A stretch of 59,167 nt of DNA from Gloeocapsa sp. DLM2.Bin57 (GCA_007693955.1 RECR01000075.1:1-59167), one strand, 5' to 3'. Counted from the first letter of the stretch, positions 9,433 to 18,792 are shown. A program made the numbers and translations. The notes: generated from the letters alone by a model not told the origin.

Positions 9433-9849
9433 ATGCCTGCCAAGGATATTTATCATGACACAGTAAAAAATGCTTTAATTAAGGATGGATGGACAATTAC
9501 AGATGATCCGCTAAAACTAACCATTGGTAGCCGTTCTTTGTATATAGATTTGGGGGCAGAAAAACTAATTGGTGCCCAAAAAGGAGCACAAAAAATAGCA
9601 GTAGAAATTAAAAGTTTTATTAGTCCGTCACCAATTAAGGATTTAGAAAATGCTCTCGGTCAATATATTCTGTATCAAAATATTCTTCAAACTATAGATG
9701 TAGAAAGGATGTTATATTTAGCGATTAGAGAAGAAGTTTATAACGATTTATTTACCGAACCGATAGGTCAGTTACTATTAAATAATAAGCAAATAAAATT
9801 AATTATATTCAATTCAGATAAGCAGGAGTTAAAGGCATGGATAAATTAA
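9433..9849 (+). CDS. xisH: XisH-family protein (fdxN-element excision controlling factor)
   Basis: This 138-residue, full-length XisH begins MPAKDIYHDTVKNALIKDGW. It has the family's nuclease-like arrangement: Asp39 in YIDLGAEK and Glu58-Ile-Lys60 in VEIKSF, matching a PD-(D/E)xK core. In heterocystous Anabaena, XisH and XisI are needed with the recombinase XisF to excise the fdxN element; in most cyanobacteria the pair has no known target. The xisI start overlaps the end of this gene by 13 bp, so the two are translationally coupled. No recombinase gene is nearby. The pair lies between 143-bp direct repeats, hinting at gain or loss as a unit. Confidence 0.93.
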   Translation: MPAKDIYHDTVKNALIKDGWTITDDPLKLTIGSRSLYIDLGAEKLIGAQKGAQKIAVEIKSFISPSPIKDLENALGQYILYQNILQTIDVERMLYLAIREEVYNDLFTEPIGQLLLNNKQIKLIIFNSDKQELKAWIN

Positions 9850-10172
9850 CTCAATATCGGCAAATAATCAAAGATACTTTACAGGAGTATGCTGCTATTC
9901 CCTTTAGTTATGGGGAAATAAAACAACAGATTTTTATTGATAAAGAAGAAAACAACTTTTTCCTGTTTAATGTAGGTTGGCATAACAAAAAGCGCATTCA
10001 TGGTTGTGTAGTTCATATCCAAATTATTAATAATAAAATCTGGATTCAACAAGATGGTATTGAAGATGGAATCGCCAATGATTTCTTAAAAGCAGGTATT
10101 CCTAAAAGTGATATTGTTTTAGCTTTTCATCCTCGGGATATTCGGAAATTAACTGAGTTTGCTGTTAGTTAA
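9837..10172 (+). CDS. xisI: XisI-family protein
   Basis: This 111-residue, full-length XisI has the family's features: MDKLTQYRQIIKDTLQEYA at the start, a central FNVGWHNKKRIHGCVVHI and a C-terminal LAFHPRDIRKLTEFAV. It overlaps xisH by 13 bp. XisI is the obligate companion of XisH; the biochemical role is not established. The overlap and strict pairing would suit a toxin-antitoxin-like or restriction-like complex, but that is inference. Confidence 0.93.
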   Translation: MDKLTQYRQIIKDTLQEYAAIPFSYGEIKQQIFIDKEENNFFLFNVGWHNKKRIHGCVVHIQIINNKIWIQQDGIEDGIANDFLKAGIPKSDIVLAFHPRDIRKLTEFAVS

Positions 10173-10342
10173 AATAATGTCCAAAGCCAGGGGAAGATCA
10201 CAGCCTGAATATTTATCCCTTAACTATTATAAAAAAATTGCTAGACCTTAATTTTATCATAAAGACTGACAAAAGAGGGATAAGTTTGAGATAATCTCCT
10301 TGTTTATCAAAAAAATGGGGTTTTGACTTGTTCAGCAGCCAC

Positions 10343-10485
10343 TAAATACGTAATTCTTGCTCAGAATATTCCTAAAGTTATGTAACAATTTTTTTTGACG
10401 AATCGCCGTAAATATGCTAAAAGAATAACGTGGCTACGGTCTAAAATAATGAATAAAAAATTTATAGCTAGTTGTTTAATAGCAG
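10343..10485 (+). repeat. 143-bp direct repeat, right copy
   Basis: This partner of 8976-9118 has a spacing of 1367 bp start to start. It covers the leader of the exported-protein gene and its first 12 codons. The 26-bp stretch 10344-10369 occurs identically at 8977-9002 and 7856-7881. Confidence 0.88.
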
Positions 10486-11228
10486 GTTTGGTCTTTTCTC
10501 TAATTCCCCAAGATGCAGAAGCACAACGATTTAGAAGAGGGAAACGCTATAACAGAGGATCAGAATCACCTATTTTTCAATATGAATTACTTTCCGTAGA
10601 TTCAGAAAGAGAAGACGGCAGATATTTATTTGAAAACGCTATAACTGATGTACAATATAATGACACGAGTTTTCCTTCCAGAGACTCATTAGGAAGAAAT
10701 TTTTTATTTAATATTCCCCAAGCTGATTTATTATCTTCTTTAAATGAGGATATAGTTACATATAGTTTTAGAGTTAATGCTGAATTTTCAGGCAATATAT
10801 TTACTGAGGGAACGTCTGAAGAAACTCGGTTTAACCCAAGTGAATTTTACAGTTTTTCTGTTGATATTTCAGGAATACCATTCGACCAGCGATTACGCTA
10901 TTTAAATGATATAAATTTTATTATTGATAATAATATCTTGGTTGATTCGGTAATTTCTGAACCAAGAGAAAGCTTAATAGTAACAACAACTGATGAGTTA
11001 ATTGATTTATCTTTTAATCTTGCACCGGCTTCTAATCCAGAATTAGGTGGGTTTGGTTGTTCAGAAACTAGGGGTGAATTTATTCCTGTAGATGGTTTAG
11101 ACATAGGGTTATGCGTAGCAAATGTATTAAGAGAAGTAGATGATGAAGTCATACCCGAAACAAATGTTCTAGCTAGTTTAGGTGGTTTAATTATGTTGAA
11201 AATTTTAAAAAGAAAAGAAAAGTCATGA
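10449..11228 (+). CDS. Exported protein with PEP-CTERM-like C-terminal anchor
   Basis: I chose the ATG at 10449 (259 residues) because a classic signal peptide follows (MNKKFIASCLIAGLVFSLIP, cleavage near AEA); an in-frame TTG at 10395 only adds a non-leader extension. Right after cleavage comes a basic/aromatic patch, RFRRGKRYNRGS. The middle is acidic and serine-rich with no recognised domain. The C-terminus has VIPETN, a hydrophobic stretch (SLGGLIMLKIL) and KRKEKS, the tripartite form of a PEP-CTERM sorting signal, though the motif is IPET rather than PEP. Its stop overlaps the start of the TPS exoprotein (ATGA), so it heads that operon. A paralogue lies at 23025-23873 and a broken copy at 9082. 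Confidence 0.85.
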   Translation: MNKKFIASCLIAGLVFSLIPQDAEAQRFRRGKRYNRGSESPIFQYELLSVDSEREDGRYLFENAITDVQYNDTSFPSRDSLGRNFLFNIPQADLLSSLNEDIVTYSFRVNAEFSGNIFTEGTSEETRFNPSEFYSFSVDISGIPFDQRLRYLNDINFIIDNNILVDSVISEPRESLIVTTTDELIDLSFNLAPASNPELGGFGCSETRGEFIPVDGLDIGLCVANVLREVDDEVIPETNVLASLGGLIMLKILKRKEKS

Positions 11229-13966
11229 AAATAATGTTTTTAGGATTTTTAACTATTTTTAACTTATTAATTACTCAACAAGTTAAAGCAGAAATCATAC
11301 CAGATAGAAGTTTAAATACAGAAATATCAAGTGAAAATGGATTATTACTTATTAAAGGAGGAGAAAGATCAGGAGAAAACTTATTTCATAGTTTCCGAGA
11401 ATTTAATGTTAGAGAAGGACAAGAGGTATATTTTACTAATCCCGAAAATATTAGTAACATCTTTAGTAGAATAACAGGTAATAATCCTTCACAGATTTTA
11501 GGAACTTTGGGGGTAACAGGACAAGCTAATTTATACCTAATAAATACTAATGGGATTATTTTTGGACCTAATTCTACTCTAGATGTCAAGGGTTCTTTTG
11601 TAGGGACTACCGCTAATAATATATTATTTGCTGATGGGTTTAGGTTTGAGACCAAAATTAGTCCAACAGAAAGACCATTATTAACCATTAGTGTACCAAT
11701 TGGTTTGGGGTTTCTAGATAGTAAAGGGGTGATTATTAATCAATCAGAAATAGGATTAGGAGTACCCAACCAACAGACGATCGCCTTAGTGGGAGGTAGA
11801 ATATCCTTTAGAGGAGGTTTTATCGAAACAGAATCAGCAAATATTGAGTTAGGAAGCGTTAATCAAGGTATAGTTAACATCCTTCACCAGGGAGAAAGTT
11901 TTACTCTTGATTATCAGAATGTAGAAAGTTTTCGCGATGTGACGATCGCTAACTTCGCAGGTGTTTTTAGTTATGGAGAAAATACAGGAAATATCAATAT
12001 CCAAGCTAGAAATATCTCTATTAGAGACAGTCAAATTGGGACTACTACTTATGAAGGTAAAGCAGGTAATCTTATCGTTAAAGGGATTAATAATATTGAG
12101 ATTTCAGGTTATATAGGTGATGATACCCCTAGTGGGATTATCGGAACTACTGAAGAACAAGCATCGGGAGAAGATACAGTAATCAGAGTAGAAGCAAGAA
12201 GATTATCATTAACCGATGGGAGTCAGATTTTAGCCGATAATTATAGCGATCGCCCAGGAATCACAGTCATTATCAATGTAGTCGAGTCTATCGATATTAT
12301 AGGTAATAGTCCTGATAAGGTCTTGCCTAGTGCAATTTCTTCTACCTCTGATAGTACAGGGAATGCGGGTAATTTAACCATCAATACTAGTAGATTAACT
12401 CTAGTGGATGGGGCTAATCTGTCTTCTTCTAGCTTTGCGGGTATAGGAAAAGCAGGAGATTTAACGATTAACGCTACGGAAATCAACGTAATCGGTTTTA
12501 ATATTAATGAGTTGGGAGAGGAAAGACCTACAGGAATATTTGCCCAAGTAGAAACAGAATCCTTTGGAGATGGAGGAAATTTAAGGATTCAGACTAATCG
12601 GTTAACAGTACAAAACGGGGGACAAATCTCTACTAGTACCAAAAATCGGGGACAAGGGGGAGATATGATCATCACAGCAACGGAATTTATACACCTAGAG
12701 GGAACATCTCCCGAAGCAGATTTAGTACTAGGTCAAAGTGGGATATTTACATCAGCAGAAAAATCAGAGTTAAGGGAAGGAGGAGAGATTTTAGCCTCTA
12801 CTGGAGACGCAGGGAATCTTTTCCTCAAAACCCCAGAATTAATAATTACTGAAGGGGCAAAAATTTCTGCTGATACCTTTGGTTTAGGACAAGGGGGGAA
12901 TATAGTTATTGAGGTAGATAACTTAATTATCTCTCAAGGAGGTTCTCTCCGAGCAGGATCTTTTGTGGAAGCTGATGGAGTCATACCAGGTAGAGAAAGA
13001 GGGGATGGAGGAACAATCAGTATTAAAGCAACAGAAGGAGTGAGGGTAACTCGCAGTGGGACAACAGGAGAGATTAACCCAATACCTATTAATAGTAATA
13101 TCACCAGCGAATCCCAAGGAACAGGAAACGCAGGAGGAATAGTAATTATTAGTCCAGAAATATTTATAGATAATCAAGGGATAGTGAGTGTTAGTAATTC
13201 TGGAGAGGGAGAAGGAGGTAATTTAGAGATTAGTACTAATTCTCTGAGTTTAAGTCAGGGGACAATTTCCGCAGCAACTAGCCAGAATCAAGGAGGTAAC
13301 CTAACTTTGTTGGTAACAGATACCATCTTCCTAGAAAGAAATAGTCAAATTACTGCTACCGCGGGTATAGAAACAGGAAAGGGAGACGGAGGGAATATCA
13401 CTATAGATACAGGATTTTTGATCGCTACTCCTCAAGAAAACAATGATATTATCGCTAATGCTTCTTTAGGAAGAGGGGGAAATATTCAAATTACTGCTTT
13501 AGGGGTTTTAGGGATAACTCCGAGACCTCAGTTAACTCCCTTGAGTGATATTAACGCTTCTTCTGAATTTGGTATCGATGGGATTGTCTCGATTACTACC
13601 CCTGAAGCTGATCCCGAAGCAGGGATTATTAGACTGTCTGAGGAGGTAATCAATATAGAATGGTTAAAAGCCCAAAATCCCTGTACCGTAGAAGAGGGGA
13701 TTATCGCTAAGGGTAGTTCTTTGATTATTACAGGTAGGGGTGGTTTTCCCCCAAGTTCTCACGAAGCGATCGCCCCTAGACAGAGAATTGTACCATGGCA
13801 ATCCCTAGAAACTCCTAAATCTCCTGTCCAAATCAAACCTAGGGAAACTGAATCCATACCTACTCCACAATCAATCCAAGGTTGGTTTATGACTGCTGAT
13901 GGAACTATTCATTTAAGCCAAAATATTACCAGGTATAGTTATCTATGTTCTATGTTTGGAGAATAA
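11225..13966 (+). CDS. Two-partner secretion exoprotein (TpsA), filamentous-haemagglutinin N-terminal domain
   Basis: The 913-residue protein has a signal peptide (MKIMFLGFLTIFNLLI, then KAE), followed by a TPS domain of about 230 residues. It includes IIPDRSLNTEI, FHSFREFNV, FTNPENISNIFSRITG, NLYLINTNGIIFG and NSTLDVKGSFVGTTA. These are the signature of proteins recognised by the POTRA domains of an outer-membrane TpsB. The rest is a repetitive beta-helix rich in GxAGNL and GxGGNI repeats, ending in the cyanobacterial ISRYSYLC-like tail (here ITRYSYLC). It is expected on or beyond the outer membrane as an adhesin-like fibre. Its start overlaps the preceding gene by 4 bp and its end overlaps the TpsB gene by 22 bp, so the pair is tightly coupled. 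Confidence 0.95.
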   Translation: MKIMFLGFLTIFNLLITQQVKAEIIPDRSLNTEISSENGLLLIKGGERSGENLFHSFREFNVREGQEVYFTNPENISNIFSRITGNNPSQILGTLGVTGQANLYLINTNGIIFGPNSTLDVKGSFVGTTANNILFADGFRFETKISPTERPLLTISVPIGLGFLDSKGVIINQSEIGLGVPNQQTIALVGGRISFRGGFIETESANIELGSVNQGIVNILHQGESFTLDYQNVESFRDVTIANFAGVFSYGENTGNINIQARNISIRDSQIGTTTYEGKAGNLIVKGINNIEISGYIGDDTPSGIIGTTEEQASGEDTVIRVEARRLSLTDGSQILADNYSDRPGITVIINVVESIDIIGNSPDKVLPSAISSTSDSTGNAGNLTINTSRLTLVDGANLSSSSFAGIGKAGDLTINATEINVIGFNINELGEERPTGIFAQVETESFGDGGNLRIQTNRLTVQNGGQISTSTKNRGQGGDMIITATEFIHLEGTSPEADLVLGQSGIFTSAEKSELREGGEILASTGDAGNLFLKTPELIITEGAKISADTFGLGQGGNIVIEVDNLIISQGGSLRAGSFVEADGVIPGRERGDGGTISIKATEGVRVTRSGTTGEINPIPINSNITSESQGTGNAGGIVIISPEIFIDNQGIVSVSNSGEGEGGNLEISTNSLSLSQGTISAATSQNQGGNLTLLVTDTIFLERNSQITATAGIETGKGDGGNITIDTGFLIATPQENNDIIANASLGRGGNIQITALGVLGITPRPQLTPLSDINASSEFGIDGIVSITTPEADPEAGIIRLSEEVINIEWLKAQNPCTVEEGIIAKGSSLIITGRGGFPPSSHEAIAPRQRIVPWQSLETPKSPVQIKPRETESIPTPQSIQGWFMTADGTIHLSQNITRYSYLCSMFGE

Positions 13967-15618
13967 ATCCTCTAGTATGGTTATTAGTTTTAGTTTATCA
14001 AACACCTATTCATTCTCAAGTCATACCAAGACCTGTTACTCCTATTCCTCAACCTACTCCCGAAGTGGAGGTTTTACCACCTTTAGAAGATATTTTACCT
14101 CCACCCTCTCGGGAGGTAACCCCAGAAATTCCCACTATTCCTCTGGAGATTATTATTGAACAATTCGAGGTGAGGGGAACTACTGTATTTACTAGCGAAG
14201 ATTTAGAAGAAATCCTCGAACCCTACACTAATCGTCCCCTTTCTTTTACTGAACTTTTAGAAATTCAAACCGCTATTACTCAATTATACGTGGATAGGGG
14301 TTATTTGACTTCTGGGGCTTTTATTCCTCCCCAAAGTCTCCAGGATGGTATCCTCATCATTGAGGTGATAGAAGGAGAAATAGAGGAAATCATCATCACT
14401 GGTTTAGAGAGACTTAAACCCGAATATATCCGCAATCGTATTGCAATCAATACTTCTGGTCCTCTTAATCAAGCTGATTTATTACGGGCTTTACAATTAT
14501 TGCAGATTAATCCTCTGATTGAAAGTTTAGCCGCAGAATTGACCAGAGGATCTCAACCTCATTTAAGTATCCTTAAGATTGATTTACAAGAAAATCCTGC
14601 TTTTTCTCTCGCTTTGGGTGTAGATAATCAACAATCTCCTAGTGTAGGATCTAATCGTCGTCTCTTAACTATTAATCACCGCAACCTTTTCGGGTTTGGA
14701 GATAATTTATATTTGCGTTACTATAACACCGATGGTAGTAATGTCATCGAAGATTTTAGTTATCTGTTTCCTATCAATCCTCTTGATGGTTTAATTGGGT
14801 TTCGTTTCTATTATAGTGATTCTGAACTAATTCAAGAACCTTTACAGCAACTCAATATTGATTCTCAATCTCGAACTTACGAGTTTATTTTTCGTCAACC
14901 CGTTTTTAAAACTCCTACCCAAGAGTTGGGGATTGGATTTAATCTCGCTAAGGAAAAATCAGAGTTAACTATTTCTCCTCCTACTATTAATCGCAGTTTA
15001 AGAAGTGAAACCAATATCAATATCTTTAGACTCTCCCAAGAATATTTTATTAGAGACCAACGTCAGATTTTTGCTGTCTTTTCCCAGTTTAATTTAGCTA
15101 CAGACGCTTATACTCTTAATCTTGATGGTGTTGAAGGTAGTAGTCAATTCGTTTTATGGCGTAGTCAAGCACAATATTTTAGGAATCTTAATAACTTTAT
15201 CAGTTTTTTTAGTAAAGTAGAATTTCAATTAGCTGATTCAGCTATACCTAGTTTAGAACAATTTGCCCTCGGGGGAGTTAATCGAGGTCGAGGTTATCCG
15301 GAAAATGCTATTTTAGGGGATAATGGGGTGTTTGTTTCCCTAGAGTTGCGGTTTTCGCTAGTAACTATTCCTAAAGCTAATTTTAATCTACAGTTAGTCT
15401 CTTTTTATGAATTAGGTCACGTTTGGAATAATAGCGATTTCACCTTACCGATTAGTACTTTAGCTTCTGTAGGAGTAGGACTTAATTTAACTGCTTATGA
15501 TCGTTTAAATGCTTATTTTTATTGGGGTATTCCTTTAAATAATTTAACCACTCTCGGTAATAGTTTACAAGAAGATGGTCTTTATTTCAGTGTTCAATAT
15601 CAAGTCCTTAAATTTTGA
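13945..15618 (+). CDS. TpsB/ShlB/FhaC-family outer-membrane transporter
   Basis: The 557-residue protein begins with a short hydrophobic leader (LVWLLVLVYQTPIHSQ) and a proline-rich linker. Two POTRA modules follow (IEQFEVRGTTVF with DRGYLTSGAFIP, and IIITGLERLKPEYIRNRI), then a 16-strand-type barrel domain. The conserved barrel-plug region appears as ALGGVNRGRGYPENAI. It should sit in the outer membrane and export the exoprotein encoded just upstream, whose last codons it overlaps. The following CHAT gene starts within a few bases of its stop. Family length is normal. Confidence 0.94.
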   Translation: MFYVWRINPLVWLLVLVYQTPIHSQVIPRPVTPIPQPTPEVEVLPPLEDILPPPSREVTPEIPTIPLEIIIEQFEVRGTTVFTSEDLEEILEPYTNRPLSFTELLEIQTAITQLYVDRGYLTSGAFIPPQSLQDGILIIEVIEGEIEEIIITGLERLKPEYIRNRIAINTSGPLNQADLLRALQLLQINPLIESLAAELTRGSQPHLSILKIDLQENPAFSLALGVDNQQSPSVGSNRRLLTINHRNLFGFGDNLYLRYYNTDGSNVIEDFSYLFPINPLDGLIGFRFYYSDSELIQEPLQQLNIDSQSRTYEFIFRQPVFKTPTQELGIGFNLAKEKSELTISPPTINRSLRSETNINIFRLSQEYFIRDQRQIFAVFSQFNLATDAYTLNLDGVEGSSQFVLWRSQAQYFRNLNNFISFFSKVEFQLADSAIPSLEQFALGGVNRGRGYPENAILGDNGVFVSLELRFSLVTIPKANFNLQLVSFYELGHVWNNSDFTLPISTLASVGVGLNLTAYDRLNAYFYWGIPLNNLTTLGNSLQEDGLYFSVQYQVLKF

Positions 15619-15620
15619 TT

Positions 15621-18107
15621 ATGAAATACTTATTATTATTTGGGTTAATTTTGATTCTGACCATCTCTCCTGGATTAGTTAGTTCAGAAACCACAGCATT
15701 ATGTTCTAATCCTTCTGAATGTTTAGAATTGGCTAGATTGAACTATCAAGAGGGTAAACTTCAAAAAGCTAAACTAATCCTCGAAACTACTTTAAATCAA
15801 AAATTAACCCCAGAATCAGAAATAATTGTCTTAATTAATTTAGCTTTGATTCAACAGGAATTAGGTAATCATTCTCAAGGTAGTCAAGCTATTAATCAAG
15901 GGCAAACACTTCTGAAATTTGTTCAATATGAACAGTTACAAAGACAACTTTATGCTCAATTATTAGATGTCAAAGGTCAATTAGCTATATCCCTAGGTCA
16001 AGATGTAGAAGCGTTAGCAATTTGGCGAGAAGCAGCTAAGATTTATACTGAAACTAATAATCTCATGGGATTGGTTAATAATCAACTCTATCAGGTACAA
16101 GCTTTAACCTCTTTGGGATTATATAGAGAAGCTTATCAGAATTTAACAGGTTTAACAGCAGAATTAAATAATTATCCAACAACTCCAGAAAAAGCTAAAG
16201 CATTAGCTAGTCTAGGGGATATTTTACGCCGAATAGGTAGATACCAAGAAGCAGAAATACAATTACAAGAGAGTTTAGAATTATCCCAAGCATTAGGATT
16301 AACTGAGTTAGTCAGTCTTAATCTTATTAATCTAGGTAAACTTAATCAACACAGTAATAATTATGATCAAGCTTGGCAATATTATCAACAAGCTAGAGAG
16401 TCAGCCCCAAATTTAGAGTTGAATATTCGCGCAGCTATTAATCAGTTAGCTATTAGACAAGAAGAATGGGCAAAAAGTCAACCACTAATTAACGAAATAG
16501 CAGCCAAAATCCAACAGCTACCTCAACAAATAGCAACGATTCATCTACGGATTAATTTTGCTGAAGAGTTATTGCAAATGCAATCAGAGTCACAAAATAA
16601 TGATTTGATTATTGCACAATTGACCACAGCTATAAAATTAGCCCAAACCCTAGGATATACTAGAGGTGAAGCAGAAGGGATGGGTAGGTTAGGGCTACTC
16701 TATGAACAACATCAACAATTTACACCTGCTCTTACTCTAACCCAAAATGCCCTATTATTATCCCAAAATATCAACGCTACAGATTTAAATTACCAATGGG
16801 AATGGCAACTAGGGAGAATTTTACAACAACAGCAACAAAGAGAACAGAGTATCATTGCTTATAGTCAAGGGGTAAAAAGTCTTCAATCTCTGCGTCAGGA
16901 TTTAGTAACCATTAGTTCAGATGTACAGTTTTCTTTCCGAGAAGAGGTAGAACCATTATATCGCGAATTTGTGGATATTCTTCTACAACCAGAAGCAACT
17001 CAACAACAACTCAAACAAGCTAGAGAAGTGATTGAAGCTTTACAATTAGCAGAGTTAGATAACTTCTTTCGGGATGCTTGTTTAGATGTACAACCAGTCC
17101 AAATCGATGAATTAGACCCAAATGCTGGCATAATTTATACTATTTTCCTGGAAAATCGTCTAGGAGTTATCCTCGCTATCGGTAATCAACCCCTGAGTTA
17201 TTATGAAGTAGCTATAGATAAAAGCGAAATTATCAAACAACTAAACTGGTTAAATATAGCATTACAAAACCCTCAACGTGAAGTGCGATCGCAACTCCTC
17301 AGACAACCCTATGATTGGTTAATCAAACCCATAGAGTCTCAATTAGAAACCCATCATCTCGATACTCTAGTTTTTATTCTCGATGGAGAATTAAGAAACC
17401 TTCCCCCTGGAGTATTTTTTGATGGTGAACAATATCTGATCGAAAAATATAACGTGGCGATCGCCCCTAGTCTAGAATTAATAGACTTCCAAGAGACTTC
17501 CTTACAAGATCGTTTCTTATTATTAGCAGGTTTAACCGAAGAACGTCAAGGATTTTCTGAGTTACCAGGTGTTGCACAAGAAATCGCGAGAATCAGAGAT
17601 ACCACCACAGGAAGTGTCTTATTAAACGCTGATTTTACCAAAGGACAATTTAACCAAAATATGCAACAAAACCCTTATACTATTGTGCATCTAGCCACTC
17701 ATGGTCGATTTAGTTCACGTTTAGAGGAGACTTTTTTATTGACTTGGGACGATCGCTTGGGTATCAATGATTTAACTACTTTACTGAGTAGCGATCAAAA
17801 ACAATTGCAACCAGTAGAATTATTAGTTTTAAGCGCTTGTCAAACCGCTGTAGGGGATAATAGGGCTACTCTAGGATTAGCAGGTTTAGCAGTAAGAGTA
17901 GGTGTACGTAGTACTATAGCTTCTCTTTGGGAAGTCAGTGACGAGAGTACCTCCCTATTGATGCAACAATTTTATGATCAATTAATTAATCAAGGATACA
18001 GTAAAGCTAAAGCCTTAAGAAACGCACAAATCAACCTGTTACAACAGCAAAGATATCATCATCCCTATTATTGGTCTGGTTTTATCCTATTGGGTAATTG
18101 GCTTTAA
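15621..18107 (+). CDS. TPR-repeat protein with C-terminal CHAT (caspase-like) peptidase domain
   Basis: I chose the ATG at 15621 (828 residues); an overlapping TTG at 15615 is possible. A signal peptide (KYLLLFGLILILTISPGLV) is followed by tetratricopeptide repeats over roughly residues 30-420 and a CHAT domain at the C-terminus. The catalytic dyad is present: His694 in HLATHG and Cys740 in LSACQTA. The closing motifs SLWEVSDEST and HPYYWSGFILLGNW are also present. Signal peptide and operon position (directly after TpsA/TpsB) suggest a periplasmic or exported peptidase acting with that secretion pair, perhaps trimming the exoprotein; this is inference. Its 3' end overlaps the convergent DUF928 gene by 21 bp. 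Confidence 0.94.
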   Translation: MKYLLLFGLILILTISPGLVSSETTALCSNPSECLELARLNYQEGKLQKAKLILETTLNQKLTPESEIIVLINLALIQQELGNHSQGSQAINQGQTLLKFVQYEQLQRQLYAQLLDVKGQLAISLGQDVEALAIWREAAKIYTETNNLMGLVNNQLYQVQALTSLGLYREAYQNLTGLTAELNNYPTTPEKAKALASLGDILRRIGRYQEAEIQLQESLELSQALGLTELVSLNLINLGKLNQHSNNYDQAWQYYQQARESAPNLELNIRAAINQLAIRQEEWAKSQPLINEIAAKIQQLPQQIATIHLRINFAEELLQMQSESQNNDLIIAQLTTAIKLAQTLGYTRGEAEGMGRLGLLYEQHQQFTPALTLTQNALLLSQNINATDLNYQWEWQLGRILQQQQQREQSIIAYSQGVKSLQSLRQDLVTISSDVQFSFREEVEPLYREFVDILLQPEATQQQLKQAREVIEALQLAELDNFFRDACLDVQPVQIDELDPNAGIIYTIFLENRLGVILAIGNQPLSYYEVAIDKSEIIKQLNWLNIALQNPQREVRSQLLRQPYDWLIKPIESQLETHHLDTLVFILDGELRNLPPGVFFDGEQYLIEKYNVAIAPSLELIDFQETSLQDRFLLLAGLTEERQGFSELPGVAQEIARIRDTTTGSVLLNADFTKGQFNQNMQQNPYTIVHLATHGRFSSRLEETFLLTWDDRLGINDLTTLLSSDQKQLQPVELLVLSACQTAVGDNRATLGLAGLAVRVGVRSTIASLWEVSDESTSLLMQQFYDQLINQGYSKAKALRNAQINLLQQQRYHHPYYWSGFILLGNWL

Positions 18108-18791
18108 TTCTAGCCATAAAGTTTCTTCTACTAAATCTTGATGTCCCAACTTAAGTAATAAATTTTGCCAATCGGTTTGATACTGTTCATTCTCGGGATA
18201 CTGATAATATAGTTGGGCTAATTTCGTCACCGCATCATACATGATATCTTCTTCTATATAACTATGATAGGATTCGGGGTTATCGATAATTGTCCTAGTT
18301 ATCCAACCTTCAAGTTTAACCTGATTCCCTTGGTTACCAGAACAAGAAATAATTACCTCCCACAGATAATCCCTGGTTAATTCTAGAGAATATTCTGTTT
18401 GAGTAGGTAGATGAATTGCTGTGATACCTGGTTGATTGCTTAAACTAACTAAAGTACGATAGATGACTTGGTCTTCTTGAGGATTTTTCAAGATAAATTC
18501 TACACTTTCTACCTGTTGTTGGGTATAAGGAAAATAAAACCAAAAACTCGGGTACTCTGAAGTAGTAAAATCTTGACCATCTTTAGCCAAAAGAGAGACA
18601 GGATGTCGATTAGCATCAGGGTTACAGGTATGATAATCTAAATCACCAGTTCTTGTCCCTCCTGGTTGTGTTTCTGTTTCTGGTTTACCTGTATTGGGGG
18701 CCTCTGGTAAATTAGTTTCAGCTACAATGGGACTAAGGAAAGTAAGATTTAGCGCCATTGTTAAGATTGTTGATAGATATATTTTCCACAT
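18087..18791 (-). CDS. DUF928-family exported protein
   Basis: The 234-residue protein has a signal peptide (LSTILTMALNLTFLSPIVAE). The cyanobacterial DUF928 pattern follows: GGTRTGDL near residue 44, a cysteine in YHTCNP, SFWFYFPYTQQQVESVEF, and a second cysteine in ISCSGNQG. It ends with an alpha-helical domain. The function is unknown. It is the last gene of a minus-strand operon after sigma factor, DUF1822 and CHAT-CHASE2, an order I associate with cyanobacteria. Its 3' end overlaps the convergent CHAT gene by 21 bp. Confidence 0.88.
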   Translation of the reverse strand: MWKIYLSTILTMALNLTFLSPIVAETNLPEAPNTGKPETETQPGGTRTGDLDYHTCNPDANRHPVSLLAKDGQDFTTSEYPSFWFYFPYTQQQVESVEFILKNPQEDQVIYRTLVSLSNQPGITAIHLPTQTEYSLELTRDYLWEVIISCSGNQGNQVKLEGWITRTIIDNPESYHSYIEEDIMYDAVTKLAQLYYQYPENEQYQTDWQNLLLKLGHQDLVEETLWLELKPITQ

Positions 18792-18792
18792 T

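Noticed and set aside
12923-13177. 84-codon minus-strand frame inside the TPS exoprotein gene
   Set aside because: It is antisense to the clear beta-helix repeats and has no start context or pattern.
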